Shown here: piece after piece, positions 6,886 to 14,050 of the stretch
How the letters are laid out: every line of letters starts with the position of its first letter
How positions within the stretch are numbered: the stretch's first letter is position 1
Source of the DNA: Flavobacteriales bacterium
GTDB taxonomy: Bacteria > Bacteroidota > Bacteroidia > Flavobacteriales > UA16
Assembly: GCA_018700255.1 (NCBI GenBank)
Contig: JABISU010000199.1
Coordinates: 1 to 18,269 of the forward strand
Length of the DNA: 18,269 nt
Direction: 5' to 3'
Notes under the pieces: generated by a model
Database searches by the model: none
What the model was told of the DNA's origin: nothing
What the model saw: only the letters and a program-made list of their open reading frames with translations
Made by a program: the position numbers and the translations under genes

Positions 6886-8079
6886 TCAACCCTCAAACAG
6901 CGAGAGCAAAGCTAAAATGTCCCCCACGCCGACGACACCATCACCATCGATATCTCCCCAACCGCAGTCAGCTGAGCACCCAAATTGACTGAGCAGGTCG
7001 AGCAAATCATTGACCCCGACGATCCCGTCGCAATCTCCGTCTGCGGGCGAACATGAGATGCACGATTCATCGTCGTACGTCGCGCCAGCATCGTAATTGC
7101 TTGCGGCCTCATTCGTGCATCCAAACACTACGAGATCGGTCATGTCGAAAGGCTCGCCAGACACGACCATTAACTCCGACAAGAGATAAGTGCCGGGCGG
7201 ACCAACTCCCACAACTAGCCCCGCCTGCCCTGTAACGTCTTGGCCTTCGAGTGTCGTAAACTGGCCCACAAGGGTGAGCCCCTCGATCAACAATCTTTCA
7301 TTCCAGATTGACCCACCAACTGCAAGCAGTCCAGAACCTCCCGTATCTTCCGAAGACCACATTCCCGACTGAAAATTGGAACCCTGACCTTCCACAGATC
7401 CATTGTCGAAGAGGTAAGGCATGCCGAAGAATCCAGGAGATTCGGCCCACATGTCCGCCAGCGTCCAAAACGATGAAAATTCTAACTCTGGCAAAAAGGA
7501 AAAGAAACTTGGGTTAATGCCATCTTGCCTGGGTAACGTATTCTCATCCGATCCCGAGAGGGAAGACACGTACAAGCCACCAGGCGCATGGATGGACCAC
7601 GACGCATCACTATCTCCCCACAGCCCCATCATGCGCATGTCCGCACCCGGAATGGTTGCAAAGTCCGCGTAAAGCCTGTATGTCTTGGCGCCTGCGGGAA
7701 TAACTGAAAGCTCCCCATTGTGTTCCGTGACGAGCTCCAGTACCCAGCCCTGGAAGGTTGACTCTGCCGTGTCCAGAAGTGTCAATACTTCCAGCCCGTC
7801 CAACTCTTCGCAGTTTTGCTGTTGTTGGCTGGTAAAGAGGATAATATCATGTACGTTGTACGTCCCGTCCCCATCCAAATCACATGCTCCAGGGCCCACC
7901 TCTGTCCCGTCTGAAATTGAATCGCCCCATACCCAGTCCATAATAAAGGGCAAGAAGTCGGTGTTGGTAATCACTCCGTCCAAGCTACCATCAAGGCATT
8001 CGCAGGGCACGGTTTGTGCGTTGGTTATCCAAGGAGAGCAAACCAATGCAGCCAGTAGAAAAACAACATTCCTATTCAT
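6886..8079 (-). CDS. secreted EF-hand (dockerin-like) protein with repeat-family domain, GC-rich
   Basis: A 397-residue secreted protein. Residues 1-22 are a signal peptide ending in TNAQT. A calcium-binding EF-hand-like loop follows at 67-78 (DLDGDGTYNVHD). Residues about 113-312 hold a domain shared with the large protein at the right end of the window (TYRLYADF, GINPSFF, LEFSSFWT, VGQFTT). Then come a cysteine motif GCTNEAASNYD...DDESC at 320-340 and two C-terminal dockerin-like loops at about 348-363 and 376-392. The C-terminus has no T9SS sorting domain. Base composition is roughly 53% GC by counting sample lines, against about 38-40% around it, so recent acquisition is plausible. Function is unknown; calcium-stabilised surface or matrix protein is a guess. 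Confidence 0.8.
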   Translation of the reverse strand: MNRNVVFLLAALVCSPWITNAQTVPCECLDGSLDGVITNTDFLPFIMDWVWGDSISDGTEVGPGACDLDGDGTYNVHDIILFTSQQQQNCEELDGLEVLTLLDTAESTFQGWVLELVTEHNGELSVIPAGAKTYRLYADFATIPGADMRMMGLWGDSDASWSIHAPGGLYVSSLSGSDENTLPRQDGINPSFFSFLPELEFSSFWTLADMWAESPGFFGMPYLFDNGSVEGQGSNFQSGMWSSEDTGGSGLLAVGGSIWNERLLIEGLTLVGQFTTLEGQDVTGQAGLVVGVGPPGTYLLSELMVVSGEPFDMTDLVVFGCTNEAASNYDAGATYDDESCISCSPADGDCDGIVGVNDLLDLLSQFGCSADCGWGDIDGDGVVGVGDILALLSLFEG

Positions 8080-8083
8080 ATGC

Positions 8084-8091
8084 CAAATATA
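8084..8091 (-). promoter_or_regulatory. -7 promoter box of the GC-rich secreted protein gene
   Basis: TATATTTG on the minus strand matches TAnnTTTG and ends four bases before the ATG at 8079, again implying a leaderless mRNA. No -33 TTG was found at the usual distance. Confidence 0.45.
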
Positions 8092-8164
8092 ACACCTTAA
8101 CCTATTCAGCTGCTGTCTCTGTGAAGAGTTATAAGATGAACTATAAAGTTATATTATCTTCTCC

Positions 8165-8208
8165 AAATTCTCCTCAAATTTTTCGAATTTCCCGCCCCGC
8201 TTCTCCAC
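8165..8208 (+). repeat. 44-bp module-border repeat, copy 1
   Basis: It begins AAATTCTCCTC and ends CCCGCCCCGCTTCTCCAC. It lies between divergent genes (starts at 8079 and 8355). Its left arm AAATTC pairs with GAATTT inside the repeat; the other paired copies have AAATCC with GGATTT, so both bases of one pair have changed. A short hairpin CCACA-TATAG-TGTGG overlaps the right edge (8205-8219). Confidence 0.85.
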
Positions 8209-8354
8209 ATATAGTGTGGGATTTACGTGTGAACGAAGGCTTGCGGGGTCTTCGATTGTACACCCAAGAAGTCGAAAAGCGAGCAAGGAGAACTATGATT
8301 CATGATTTTCTAGTTACCTTACTTCACAGAATGATTGAATTTCAAATTCCGAAA

Positions 8355-8918
8355 ATGTCTCGATTCCTTTTTATTTTCTTGGCTTTTGCCAGCATTTTTA
8401 CTACTGGATGTGTTCCGGTCACCTTTGATGAGCCCATGCCTATGAATCGTCGGAACCTCGATCATTTTCCAAGTTCACTCCAAGGCTCTTGGGCAAGTGA
8501 AGACGACGATGTGATGTTGCATATTTTTCGTGATCATTTCTCTTTACAGGAATCTATTTTCTTGAGTGACAGCGTCATTTTGAGGAAATACAAAAAGAAA
8601 TTCGTGGTCAGTGTACAACTAGAAGAAAATAAGAGGTTTTGGGAAGTATTTCAGGCCTCATTGGCTGGAGATAGCCTCACGTTGCTCACCCTCAGTTGGA
8701 AAGATGAAGACAAGAAACAAAAAATACAATCTATTCTGGGGGATAGACTGGAGATTTTCTTTGATGGAGACATTGTTGACAGCACTTCATTCTTAGGCAG
8801 AAAGGATAGTGTCTCCCAAGTACACGCCTCACTGCTAAACAACTCTGAATTCAAGGAATTAATGGAGCATTGTGCCGATACAATCGGCACCTATATTCGT
8901 GTTCAAACCGGGATTTAA
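8355..8918 (+). CDS. small lipoprotein of unknown function
   Basis: A 187-residue protein with a type II signal peptide: MSRFLFIFLAFASIF followed by the lipobox TTGC with lipidated cysteine C19. The rest is one compact soluble domain starting near LQGSWASEDDDVMLHIF, a pattern seen in lipocalin-like beta-barrel proteins (weak resemblance only). It has few cysteines and no catalytic motif I recognise. The frame is open 113 codons further upstream, but that stretch crosses the border repeat and has no signal peptide, so the ATG at 8355 is chosen. It is the only gene between repeat copies 1 and 2 and converges on the FISUMP-protein gene. Confidence 0.75.
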   Translation: MSRFLFIFLAFASIFTTGCVPVTFDEPMPMNRRNLDHFPSSLQGSWASEDDDVMLHIFRDHFSLQESIFLSDSVILRKYKKKFVVSVQLEENKRFWEVFQASLAGDSLTLLTLSWKDEDKKQKIQSILGDRLEIFFDGDIVDSTSFLGRKDSVSQVHASLLNNSEFKELMEHCADTIGTYIRVQTGI

Positions 8919-8926
8919 ATTCCTTC

Positions 8927-8976
8927 AAATCCTCATCAAATTTATCGGATTTCCCGCCCCGCTTCTCCTCCTCCAC
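8927..8976 (+). repeat. module-border repeat, copy 2 (50 bp, 6-bp insertion)
   Basis: It has AAATCC and GGATTT arms and the CCCGCCCCGC core, with CTCCTC inserted in the right end, which adds exactly two codons when read on the minus strand. It lies between convergent gene ends (8918 and 9002). Confidence 0.85.
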
Positions 8977-9001
8977 AAGATTGTCAAAAGACATAAAAAG
9001 C

Positions 9002-10954
9002 TTATTCTTTCAGACATCGGACGGACATTCCCATCCAATGGCTTTGAGAATTTAAATTGATTGTGGCGCCATATGCGCAGCTTAAAAAACTTGAATTGTT
9101 AGGTAAGTTTTCAGTTGTTGTCCACATAAAATAGTCGCCAGAAAGACTGTAGTAACCACTTGCATTTCTCCATCCTTGTGGAATAAAATCTAATCCTGAT
9201 TCACCCGTTCCTAATCCCCAGGCATTAGCGGCAGCTAGAGATACTCCAGCTAATTCAATTCCGCCATAGTAATCGATGGCGACCAGAACATCATCTTTGC
9301 TTGGAGCTGACCAACCTGATGGACACAAACCACGTGAATCTGTTACGGCCTCAAAATTATAAAGTCTTCCGTGCCAATTTAAATTTTCAATTTCGTCGCA
9401 TGGCCCGTAGCAATCTGATCCCTCGTCTCCATAAATGGATGATGCCCCGGATTGAGTAGAGCTCCATTCATTATCATCTAATCCTCCTGGGATACTGTTT
9501 CCATTTTGATAGAATTCCGTTCTCAAATTCTCCGAAAACCAACACTGCTCACCTATCAGCACTGTCTGATAGTTGTAATCGTTGTAGCTGACAGGATCTC
9601 CACAAGTCCAATCAGAGGAGTCGGGTTCCTCATCAACGAAGCATTCTGTGGCATACACAGAGAGTAACTCCATCAAATCATCTATCCCGATGGCACCATC
9701 ACCATCAATGTCTTGCGGGCAGGATTCTATCGGGAAGCATTGTTGCAAATCTTCGTTCCAAATGGTTCCAGAGCCACAGGCCGCAGGGTCTAGAATAGGA
9801 TTTATTTGGGATGGAAGGCATGATTGTGTAAAGGCATCCCAATATGTGCCCTCAGCGCAAATGAAAGCACCTTCATCGCAATTATTTCCATATACAGGGA
9901 ATATGCAAGGAATGGAGTCTGATTGAATGGGTTCATAATTACAGGCGCTTGGATCAAGACATCCAGAACCATCCAAATGATCACAAATACCATTGTTGTT
10001 TAAATCGGTGTATGGGCTACTCTCCACTTCGACCCAAATAGAATCCTCGCAAATTTGTCCATCGGGCAAAGTCACAGTAAATGTATAATTCCCACTTTCG
10101 TTTGTATAAAGCTCCTGATTTGGCATGTTCGACCCGTTGAACCATTCAACTTCACCAGTCACCTCACTGGGGTCTTCTCCAACACCTCCCATTGGCAATC
10201 CATGATTCGAGCCTTTTGCATCCATAAAGTATCCACTTTCTATTCCTTCCAGCGGCCAGAAAGAAATGAGCGTGGAGTCACTTAAGTCTATCTCTAAGAG
10301 GCTGTCTTGAATATATGATGCGTCAAGTGCCGTATGCCAAATGCCAACATTCCTGAGGTAGCCTTTAAAAAAACCACCCAACGGATCGCCCTTTCCAAGT
10401 CTAACTGGACTCGATTCAGGGTTGTATGTCCATCCGCCCCAATTGTGGCCGCAAAATGTGTCGAGAGATTCATATGAAAGGATATTCATACCATCAACAT
10501 AAACCTGGATATTGGAGAATGAAAAATTATTATTCTGCCCGAAAACAAAGGTGTATCGATGCCAATGCTCATCATTAATATCTATAGGCCATGTAGCAAA
10601 GTGGGATGGACTCTTAAAAGAGGCACCTTCTAAGCCACATTGCGGCGTGTTAAACCCACAACGAATGTCTGCCCAACAATCGGTGCCACAGGATTGTGTG
10701 AAAACGTCCATAGCTCCGTTGAAATCGGTCATTGCGTCAAAAGACACTGAGAAAGGTTGAGTTCCAATTATGGCAGGGCTTTCCATTAAAATAAAATCAT
10801 CACTACCGTCAAAGAAAGTTCCACTCTGAACCCCCGATGAAAGAATAAACTCTTCTTCGAGACAAGTGAAAACAGAATCAGGAACATCAACGCAGTTTTG
10901 TGCACCAGCAGTTACTGACACGAAAAGCGCTAAAAGCATCATCAAAGGTTTCAT
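9002..10954 (-). CDS. secreted LamG / EF-hand / FISUMP-domain protein
   Basis: A 650-residue secreted protein with a signal peptide (residues 1-18, cut after AGA). Residues about 40-225 look like a LamG/concanavalin-type jelly-roll (FFDGSDDFILME, WHRYTFVFG, YVDGMNIL, GYLRNVGIW), which usually binds glycans. A cysteine motif GCLDPSACNYEP lies near 331-342, then a calcium loop DIDGDGAIGIDDL near 411-423. The last 200 residues match the FISUMP domain (Fibrobacter succinogenes major paralogous domain, TIGR02145): VLIGEQCWFSENLRTEFY, GRLYNFEAV, GLCPSGWSAP, and C-terminal MSVRCLKE. It has no T9SS tail. A surface adhesin or glycan-binding protein is likely; the ligand is unknown. It is the only gene between repeat copies 2 and 3. 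Confidence 0.85.
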   Translation of the reverse strand: MKPLMMLLALFVSVTAGAQNCVDVPDSVFTCLEEEFILSSGVQSGTFFDGSDDFILMESPAIIGTQPFSVSFDAMTDFNGAMDVFTQSCGTDCWADIRCGFNTPQCGLEGASFKSPSHFATWPIDINDEHWHRYTFVFGQNNNFSFSNIQVYVDGMNILSYESLDTFCGHNWGGWTYNPESSPVRLGKGDPLGGFFKGYLRNVGIWHTALDASYIQDSLLEIDLSDSTLISFWPLEGIESGYFMDAKGSNHGLPMGGVGEDPSEVTGEVEWFNGSNMPNQELYTNESGNYTFTVTLPDGQICEDSIWVEVESSPYTDLNNNGICDHLDGSGCLDPSACNYEPIQSDSIPCIFPVYGNNCDEGAFICAEGTYWDAFTQSCLPSQINPILDPAACGSGTIWNEDLQQCFPIESCPQDIDGDGAIGIDDLMELLSVYATECFVDEEPDSSDWTCGDPVSYNDYNYQTVLIGEQCWFSENLRTEFYQNGNSIPGGLDDNEWSSTQSGASSIYGDEGSDCYGPCDEIENLNWHGRLYNFEAVTDSRGLCPSGWSAPSKDDVLVAIDYYGGIELAGVSLAAANAWGLGTGESGLDFIPQGWRNASGYYSLSGDYFMWTTTENLPNNSSFLSCAYGATINLNSQSHWMGMSVRCLKE

Positions 10955-11216
10955 TTGGACATTGATTTGGTGATTAGATATAGAGTTGTATAGAAACTAT
11001 TTCCGTTGAGGGTTAAGATTTTCTAAATATACTTAAATTTCAACATATATAACCAATCACTAATTTGTGTGTTTTGGTTTCACAAAATTATTTCTAAATG
11101 GAAACCTCATCCCCTTAGAATGTGCATCCATAATTTCTATAACGAACACCTTAAAGTTTTATCAAATTGATTTAAAGAGTCTAACTTAGTTCAAAGAATC
11201 CTTCCCAATTGAGGTC

Positions 11217-11346
11217 AAATTCTCCTCAAATTTATATTTAAAGATAACTTTTCGATTTTTTTGTCTTGATTTTCTGGATTCAACGTGTCTAAAATTTTCT
11301 TGAGATCGATGTTGAAGTGTTTCGACTTCCCGCCTCTCAGCTCCAC
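11217..11346 (+). repeat. module-border repeat, copy 3 (split by about 86 bp)
   Basis: The left half (11217-11235, AAATTCTCCTCAAATTTAT) matches copy 1. The right half (11319-11346, GTTTCGACTTCCCGCC and CTCCAC end) matches copy 4. About 86 bases that are not in other copies lie between and around them. It could be one interrupted copy or a join of two partial copies. Confidence 0.7.
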
Positions 11347-11351
11347 CGATT

Positions 11352-11367
11352 TTGTATTTAAATACAA
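11352..11367. promoter_or_regulatory. perfect 16-base palindrome
   Basis: TTGTATTTAAATACAA is a perfect dyad six bases right of the split repeat and about 108 bases downstream of the Fic gene's stop. It could be a protein-binding site; in AT-rich DNA it may also be chance. Confidence 0.35.
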
Positions 11368-11474
11368 GTTATAGATTTTTTGATATTGATTCTTATGCGT
11401 CTAATTTATCCAACTTTCGCTGAAGACTTCCAGGGAATTTATCAAATGGTTTTGAAGACGTTCAGGTAGGTTAG

Positions 11475-12581
11475 TTAATTAAAATCCACCTCGTATGAGG
11501 TGCTTCGACCTTTGCCCACAGTTTTAAATATTCCTAGATCTTTTAACTTGACCATTTCTCTGGTAGCTGTTGATTTCGAAACTTTAGTAATTTTCATATA
11601 CTTTTTAGCTGACATTCCCCCTACGAATCCATCAAGTCCTTTGCTAAACATTTTCTTCAATACCAAAGTTTGATTTGCAGTAAGAACATCTTTGTGAAGA
11701 TCAAATAATCTAGTTTTTTTCAATGTAAAGTTGATGATTTTCTCTGCATTGTCAAACGAATCCAGGATGGTTTCAATGAAATATTTAAGCCATTCTGTAA
11801 TCTCATTACTTTTACTACCAACTCTAAGTGATTCGTAATATTTGTTTTTATCTTTTTCAATAGCAACAGATAAACTTAATAGCAATGGATGCCCTACAGT
11901 TTGTAATAAAGCCTTTTCAGCAATCGATCTTCCAATTCTCCCATTACCATCTTCAAAAGGATGAATACTCTCAAAATATAAATGAGCGATAGCAGATCTT
12001 AAAGCAGCAAACTTTATTTCTTTCTTTCCCCCAGGTGCAGTTTCATTAAACCATTTAATAAATAAACTCATTTCCCTTGAGACTGAGGAGGAGGGAGGAG
12101 CCACAAAACGAACAACTTCTCTACCAAGTCTTCCAGAAACAACCTGCATGGATTCTTGATGAGTCCTCCAACAACCGGCTTTTACAGTAGTGTTTTTTTG
12201 GAACATTAATTTATGCCAATGAAATAACTTCTCTTCTGTCAGTAAAGACTCATAATCCTTATGAACAACGGACACCATTTCAGCTATTCCTTTAGCTCTA
12301 ATATCTCTTACGGTAGAACTGTCTGAAGGCATGCCTATATTTTTCTTTATTGAAGATATTACATCTTTTCTGCTCAAAAACTCTCCCTCAATTTCTGATG
12401 TTTTTATCGCCTCTGAAACTAATATGTCAACCAATGTTTCTGCATGTTGTTTCTCATCTAAAAAAGCCAAACCTCCTTTTGCAATGCCTAACTTTTCCGA
12501 GAAAACATTGTAATACACCTCAACTTTATCTTTGTTGTAGGTAAATTTCCTCCAGTCTTCTTGTTCCCAATTATATTTCAT
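11475..12581 (-). CDS. Fic-domain AMP-transferase, class II, with C-terminal winged helix
   Basis: A 368-residue protein. Fic enzymes transfer AMP (or other phosphate-containing groups) from a nucleotide to a target hydroxyl. The active-site motif HPFEDGNGRIGR is at 207-218 with catalytic H207. The N-terminal helix carries the class II autoinhibitory motif TSEIEG at 61-66, with inhibitory E65. The N-terminal 80 residues resemble the region often placed before Fic in this subfamily. Residues about 303-366 look like a winged helix-turn-helix (SAKKYMKITKVSKSTATREM and a GKGRSTSYEV wing), suggesting DNA binding and possible autoregulation. Two inverted repeats lie at its promoter. It is the only clearly cytoplasmic protein in the repeat array. 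The target is unknown. Confidence 0.92.
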   Translation of the reverse strand: MKYNWEQEDWRKFTYNKDKVEVYYNVFSEKLGIAKGGLAFLDEKQHAETLVDILVSEAIKTSEIEGEFLSRKDVISSIKKNIGMPSDSSTVRDIRAKGIAEMVSVVHKDYESLLTEEKLFHWHKLMFQKNTTVKAGCWRTHQESMQVVSGRLGREVVRFVAPPSSSVSREMSLFIKWFNETAPGGKKEIKFAALRSAIAHLYFESIHPFEDGNGRIGRSIAEKALLQTVGHPLLLSLSVAIEKDKNKYYESLRVGSKSNEITEWLKYFIETILDSFDNAEKIINFTLKKTRLFDLHKDVLTANQTLVLKKMFSKGLDGFVGGMSAKKYMKITKVSKSTATREMVKLKDLGIFKTVGKGRSTSYEVDFN

Positions 12582-12602
12582 GATCCGATTGCGATTCTTA
12601 TT

Positions 12603-12631
12603 CGGCTCAAATATATAAAAAATATGAGCCG
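12603..12631 (-). promoter_or_regulatory. promoter with operator-like inverted repeat of the Fic gene
   Basis: The arms CGGCTCA and TGAGCCG (7 bases, perfect) are 15 bases apart. On the minus strand a -7 box TATATTTG (12608-12615) overlaps one arm, so a protein bound here would block transcription. The start codon lies 26 bases downstream of the box. Confidence 0.6.
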
Positions 12632-12647
12632 ATTACACATAGTAATC
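12631..12647. promoter_or_regulatory. second inverted repeat upstream of the Fic gene
   Basis: GATTAC and GTAATC flank a five-base spacer. It directly adjoins the first inverted repeat and covers the region where the -33 element would lie. Confidence 0.45.
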
Positions 12648-12731
12648 GAATCAGTGATAAACAAAATCTATGATTGTTAGCCACAATTAGACGTAACTCT
12701 AATTTGAGTTTGTTTCCGACTAATCTCCTTC

Positions 12732-12775
12732 AACTCCCCCTCAAAATGTTTCGACTTCCCGCCTCGCTTCTCCAC
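12732..12775 (+). repeat. 44-bp module-border repeat, copy 4 (divergent subtype)
   Basis: The same length and ends as the others, with the core GTTTCGACTTCCCGCCTC shared with the right half of copy 3. The left and right arms no longer pair. It lies between the Fic start and the terminator of the next gene. Confidence 0.8.
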
Positions 12776-12807
12776 AAAAAATAAACCCACTCAATGAGTG
12801 GGTTTTT
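12776..12807 (-). terminator. Rho-independent terminator of the small secreted-protein gene
   Basis: A 10-base perfect stem (12783-12792 with 12796-12805) with loop AAT, flanked by A-rich and T-rich runs, so it may work in both directions. It lies 25 bases after the stop at 12833. Confidence 0.85.
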
Positions 12808-12832
12808 GTTTATGCAAGTATTTTCCTTTTCA

Positions 12833-13396
12833 TTATTCGACTCGGATGTATTTTTTGTTGTTTCTAATATACATCACGCCTGTGACAGGGTTGGTGATGC
12901 CCCTCCCTAAAAGGTCGTAAGTTTTATTGTCCATAATTGCAGTAGGTGTTAATTCTTCAACACCCACTGTATTAGTCACATCGACACCAACATTACCATA
13001 AACAAATTCCCATCTTCCAATAAAAACATCTGGAATAACTTCTGTCACTTCCCAAAATAATTCATCTTCTATTAAACACGCAACTCCAGCCGAGTCATTT
13101 GTTAAAATTGCAGTAACATTCATTGTATCGGTAAGGGGGGTATTGTGATTAAACAAAAATCCACTGTCATCAATTAAAGTATCTTCAGCAATAATGTTGC
13201 CTTGAGCGTCTGTAACCTCCCACGAGATAATATTTTCAGCAGGTGGCCAAGTTAAATAGTGTCCTGGATGGTATAATTTAACCAAACCAGTATCAGATAC
13301 ATTAACGATTAAGTTCATCATGTCGCAAGAGACTTGCGCTTGTGTTGTTTGAATTAGCCCTAAAGCAATACCTAACATTATTAATACTTTTTTCAT
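12833..13396 (-). CDS. small secreted protein with T9SS-like C-terminal tail
   Basis: A 187-residue protein with a signal peptide (residues 1-20, ending in TQAQ). The body, with pairs of cysteines at about 24 and 106, contains beta-strand-like stretches (IISWEVTDAQGNI, LFWEVTEV) that resemble bacterial Ig/PKD-like folds. The last 30 residues (YDLLGRGITNPVTGVMYIR, ending in NKKYIRVE) resemble the end of type A T9SS sorting domains, which direct proteins to the cell surface. A near-SD AGAAGG lies just before the ATG. It lies alone between repeat copies 4 and 5. The molecular role is unknown. Confidence 0.75.
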   Translation of the reverse strand: MKKVLIMLGIALGLIQTTQAQVSCDMMNLIVNVSDTGLVKLYHPGHYLTWPPAENIISWEVTDAQGNIIAEDTLIDDSGFLFNHNTPLTDTMNVTAILTNDSAGVACLIEDELFWEVTEVIPDVFIGRWEFVYGNVGVDVTNTVGVEELTPTAIMDNKTYDLLGRGITNPVTGVMYIRNNKKYIRVE

Positions 13397-13435
13397 TTTC
13401 CTTCTAGTTTTCTAAATTGCATACTGCAAGAGTGT

Positions 13436-13443
13436 CAAAGTTA
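13436..13443 (-). promoter_or_regulatory. -7 promoter box of the small secreted-protein gene
   Basis: TAACTTTG on the minus strand matches TAnnTTTG and lies 39 bases before the ATG. Border repeat copy 5 begins 4 bases upstream of it and supplies a TTTG 14 bases from the box, somewhat close for a -33 element. Confidence 0.45.
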
Positions 13444-13447
13444 CTTT

Positions 13448-13491
13448 AAATCCTCCTCAAATTTATCGGATTTCCCGCCCCGCATCTCCAC
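13448..13491 (+). repeat. 44-bp module-border repeat, copy 5
   Basis: AAATCC/GGATTT arms with the CCCGCCCCGC core; one base differs in the right end (GCATCTCCAC). It lies between two tandem minus-strand genes. Confidence 0.85.
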
Positions 13492-13498
13492 TAAAGAT

Positions 13499-13522
13499 AA
13501 ACCCACACCATTGAATGGGTTT
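13499..13522 (-). terminator. probable weak terminator of the Kazal lipoprotein gene
   Basis: The stem AAACCCA/TGGGTTT has a 10-base loop and sits 51 bases after the stop at 13574. The T run on the minus strand is short. It begins with the same ATAAACCCAC that follows copy 4. Confidence 0.45.
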
Positions 13523-13573
13523 TCATGTAATTTTTTATCTATCTGAAGTAAAAAATTTAATCATGATACAAAC

Positions 13574-13825
13574 CTATTCACAACATTCACCTTCAACATA
13601 GGATGTAACACCTCCTGTTATGGTTGCAACGCAAGAATTAGAATAAGTAACATCATTACATCCACAAACAGGTTCCCATAGAGCAATGCACATTGCAGTT
13701 GAATCTATAAGTGTAGTATCAATGCAATATAAATTGTTTGTGATTGGAGGATTAACGCATGTATCCTCTTTATTACATGAGATAATAAATAAACAAATTG
13801 CTAAACTAAAAAAAAGTAATCTCAT
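13574..13825 (-). CDS. Kazal-type serine protease inhibitor-like lipoprotein
   Basis: An 83-residue protein. The type II signal peptide ends in the lipobox FIISC with lipidated cysteine C17. Residues about 46-82 form a Kazal-like domain: C46, EPVCGCNDVTYSNSC with C54, C56 and C65, then C81. The pattern CGxxxVTYxNxC is the Kazal hallmark. Kazal domains block serine proteases with an exposed loop; bacterial lipoprotein versions probably protect the cell surface from proteases of other organisms or its own (inference). It lies alone between repeat copies 5 and 6 and is divergent from the beta-lactamase-like gene. Confidence 0.85.
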   Translation of the reverse strand: MRLLFFSLAICLFIISCNKEDTCVNPPITNNLYCIDTTLIDSTAMCIALWEPVCGCNDVTYSNSCVATITGGVTSYVEGECCE

Positions 13826-13913
13826 TATTTTAAATATGGTTTTTAATTAAAAAAAAATGATTTCATTTAGATCTATGAAAAATATTTAATGAGGCAATTT
13901 ACAATAAGATTAT

Positions 13914-13957
13914 AAATCCTCCTCAAACTTATCGGATTTCCCGCCCCGCTTCTCCAC
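13914..13957 (+). repeat. 44-bp module-border repeat, copy 6
   Basis: AAATCC/GGATTT arms and the CCCGCCCCGCTTCTCCAC end. It lies between divergent genes. A short hairpin CCACT-TC-AGTGG overlaps its right edge, comparable to copy 1. Confidence 0.88.
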
Positions 13958-14050
13958 TTCAGTGGTTTCTATTTCTGGTATCGAGAGCTACGCTATATTT
14001 CCCTTGTGATAGCGTTACCTTGTCATACTATAAGTGAACCTAAAATATCT

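Larger units (their letters stand above)
10955..11474. other. 520-base intergenic region holding the split repeat
   Basis: The first 260 bases, upstream of the FISUMP-protein gene, are AT-rich with no gene visible; a weak -7-like TATATTTA is on the minus strand at 11024-11031. The middle holds the split border repeat (11217-11346) and a 16-base palindrome (11352-11367). The last 100 bases before the Fic gene's stop show no recognisable gene or strong terminator. Confidence 0.6.

Noticed and set aside
8016..8354. Upstream extension of the lipoprotein reading frame
   Set aside because: It overlaps the start of the divergent gene and border repeat copy 1 and would bury the signal peptide in the protein interior.
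11269..11474. A decayed gene on the minus strand continuing the repeat peptide upstream of copy 3
   Set aside because: The frame is interrupted by a TAG and has no start; the continuation is not seen at other copies, so a pseudogene call is not supported.
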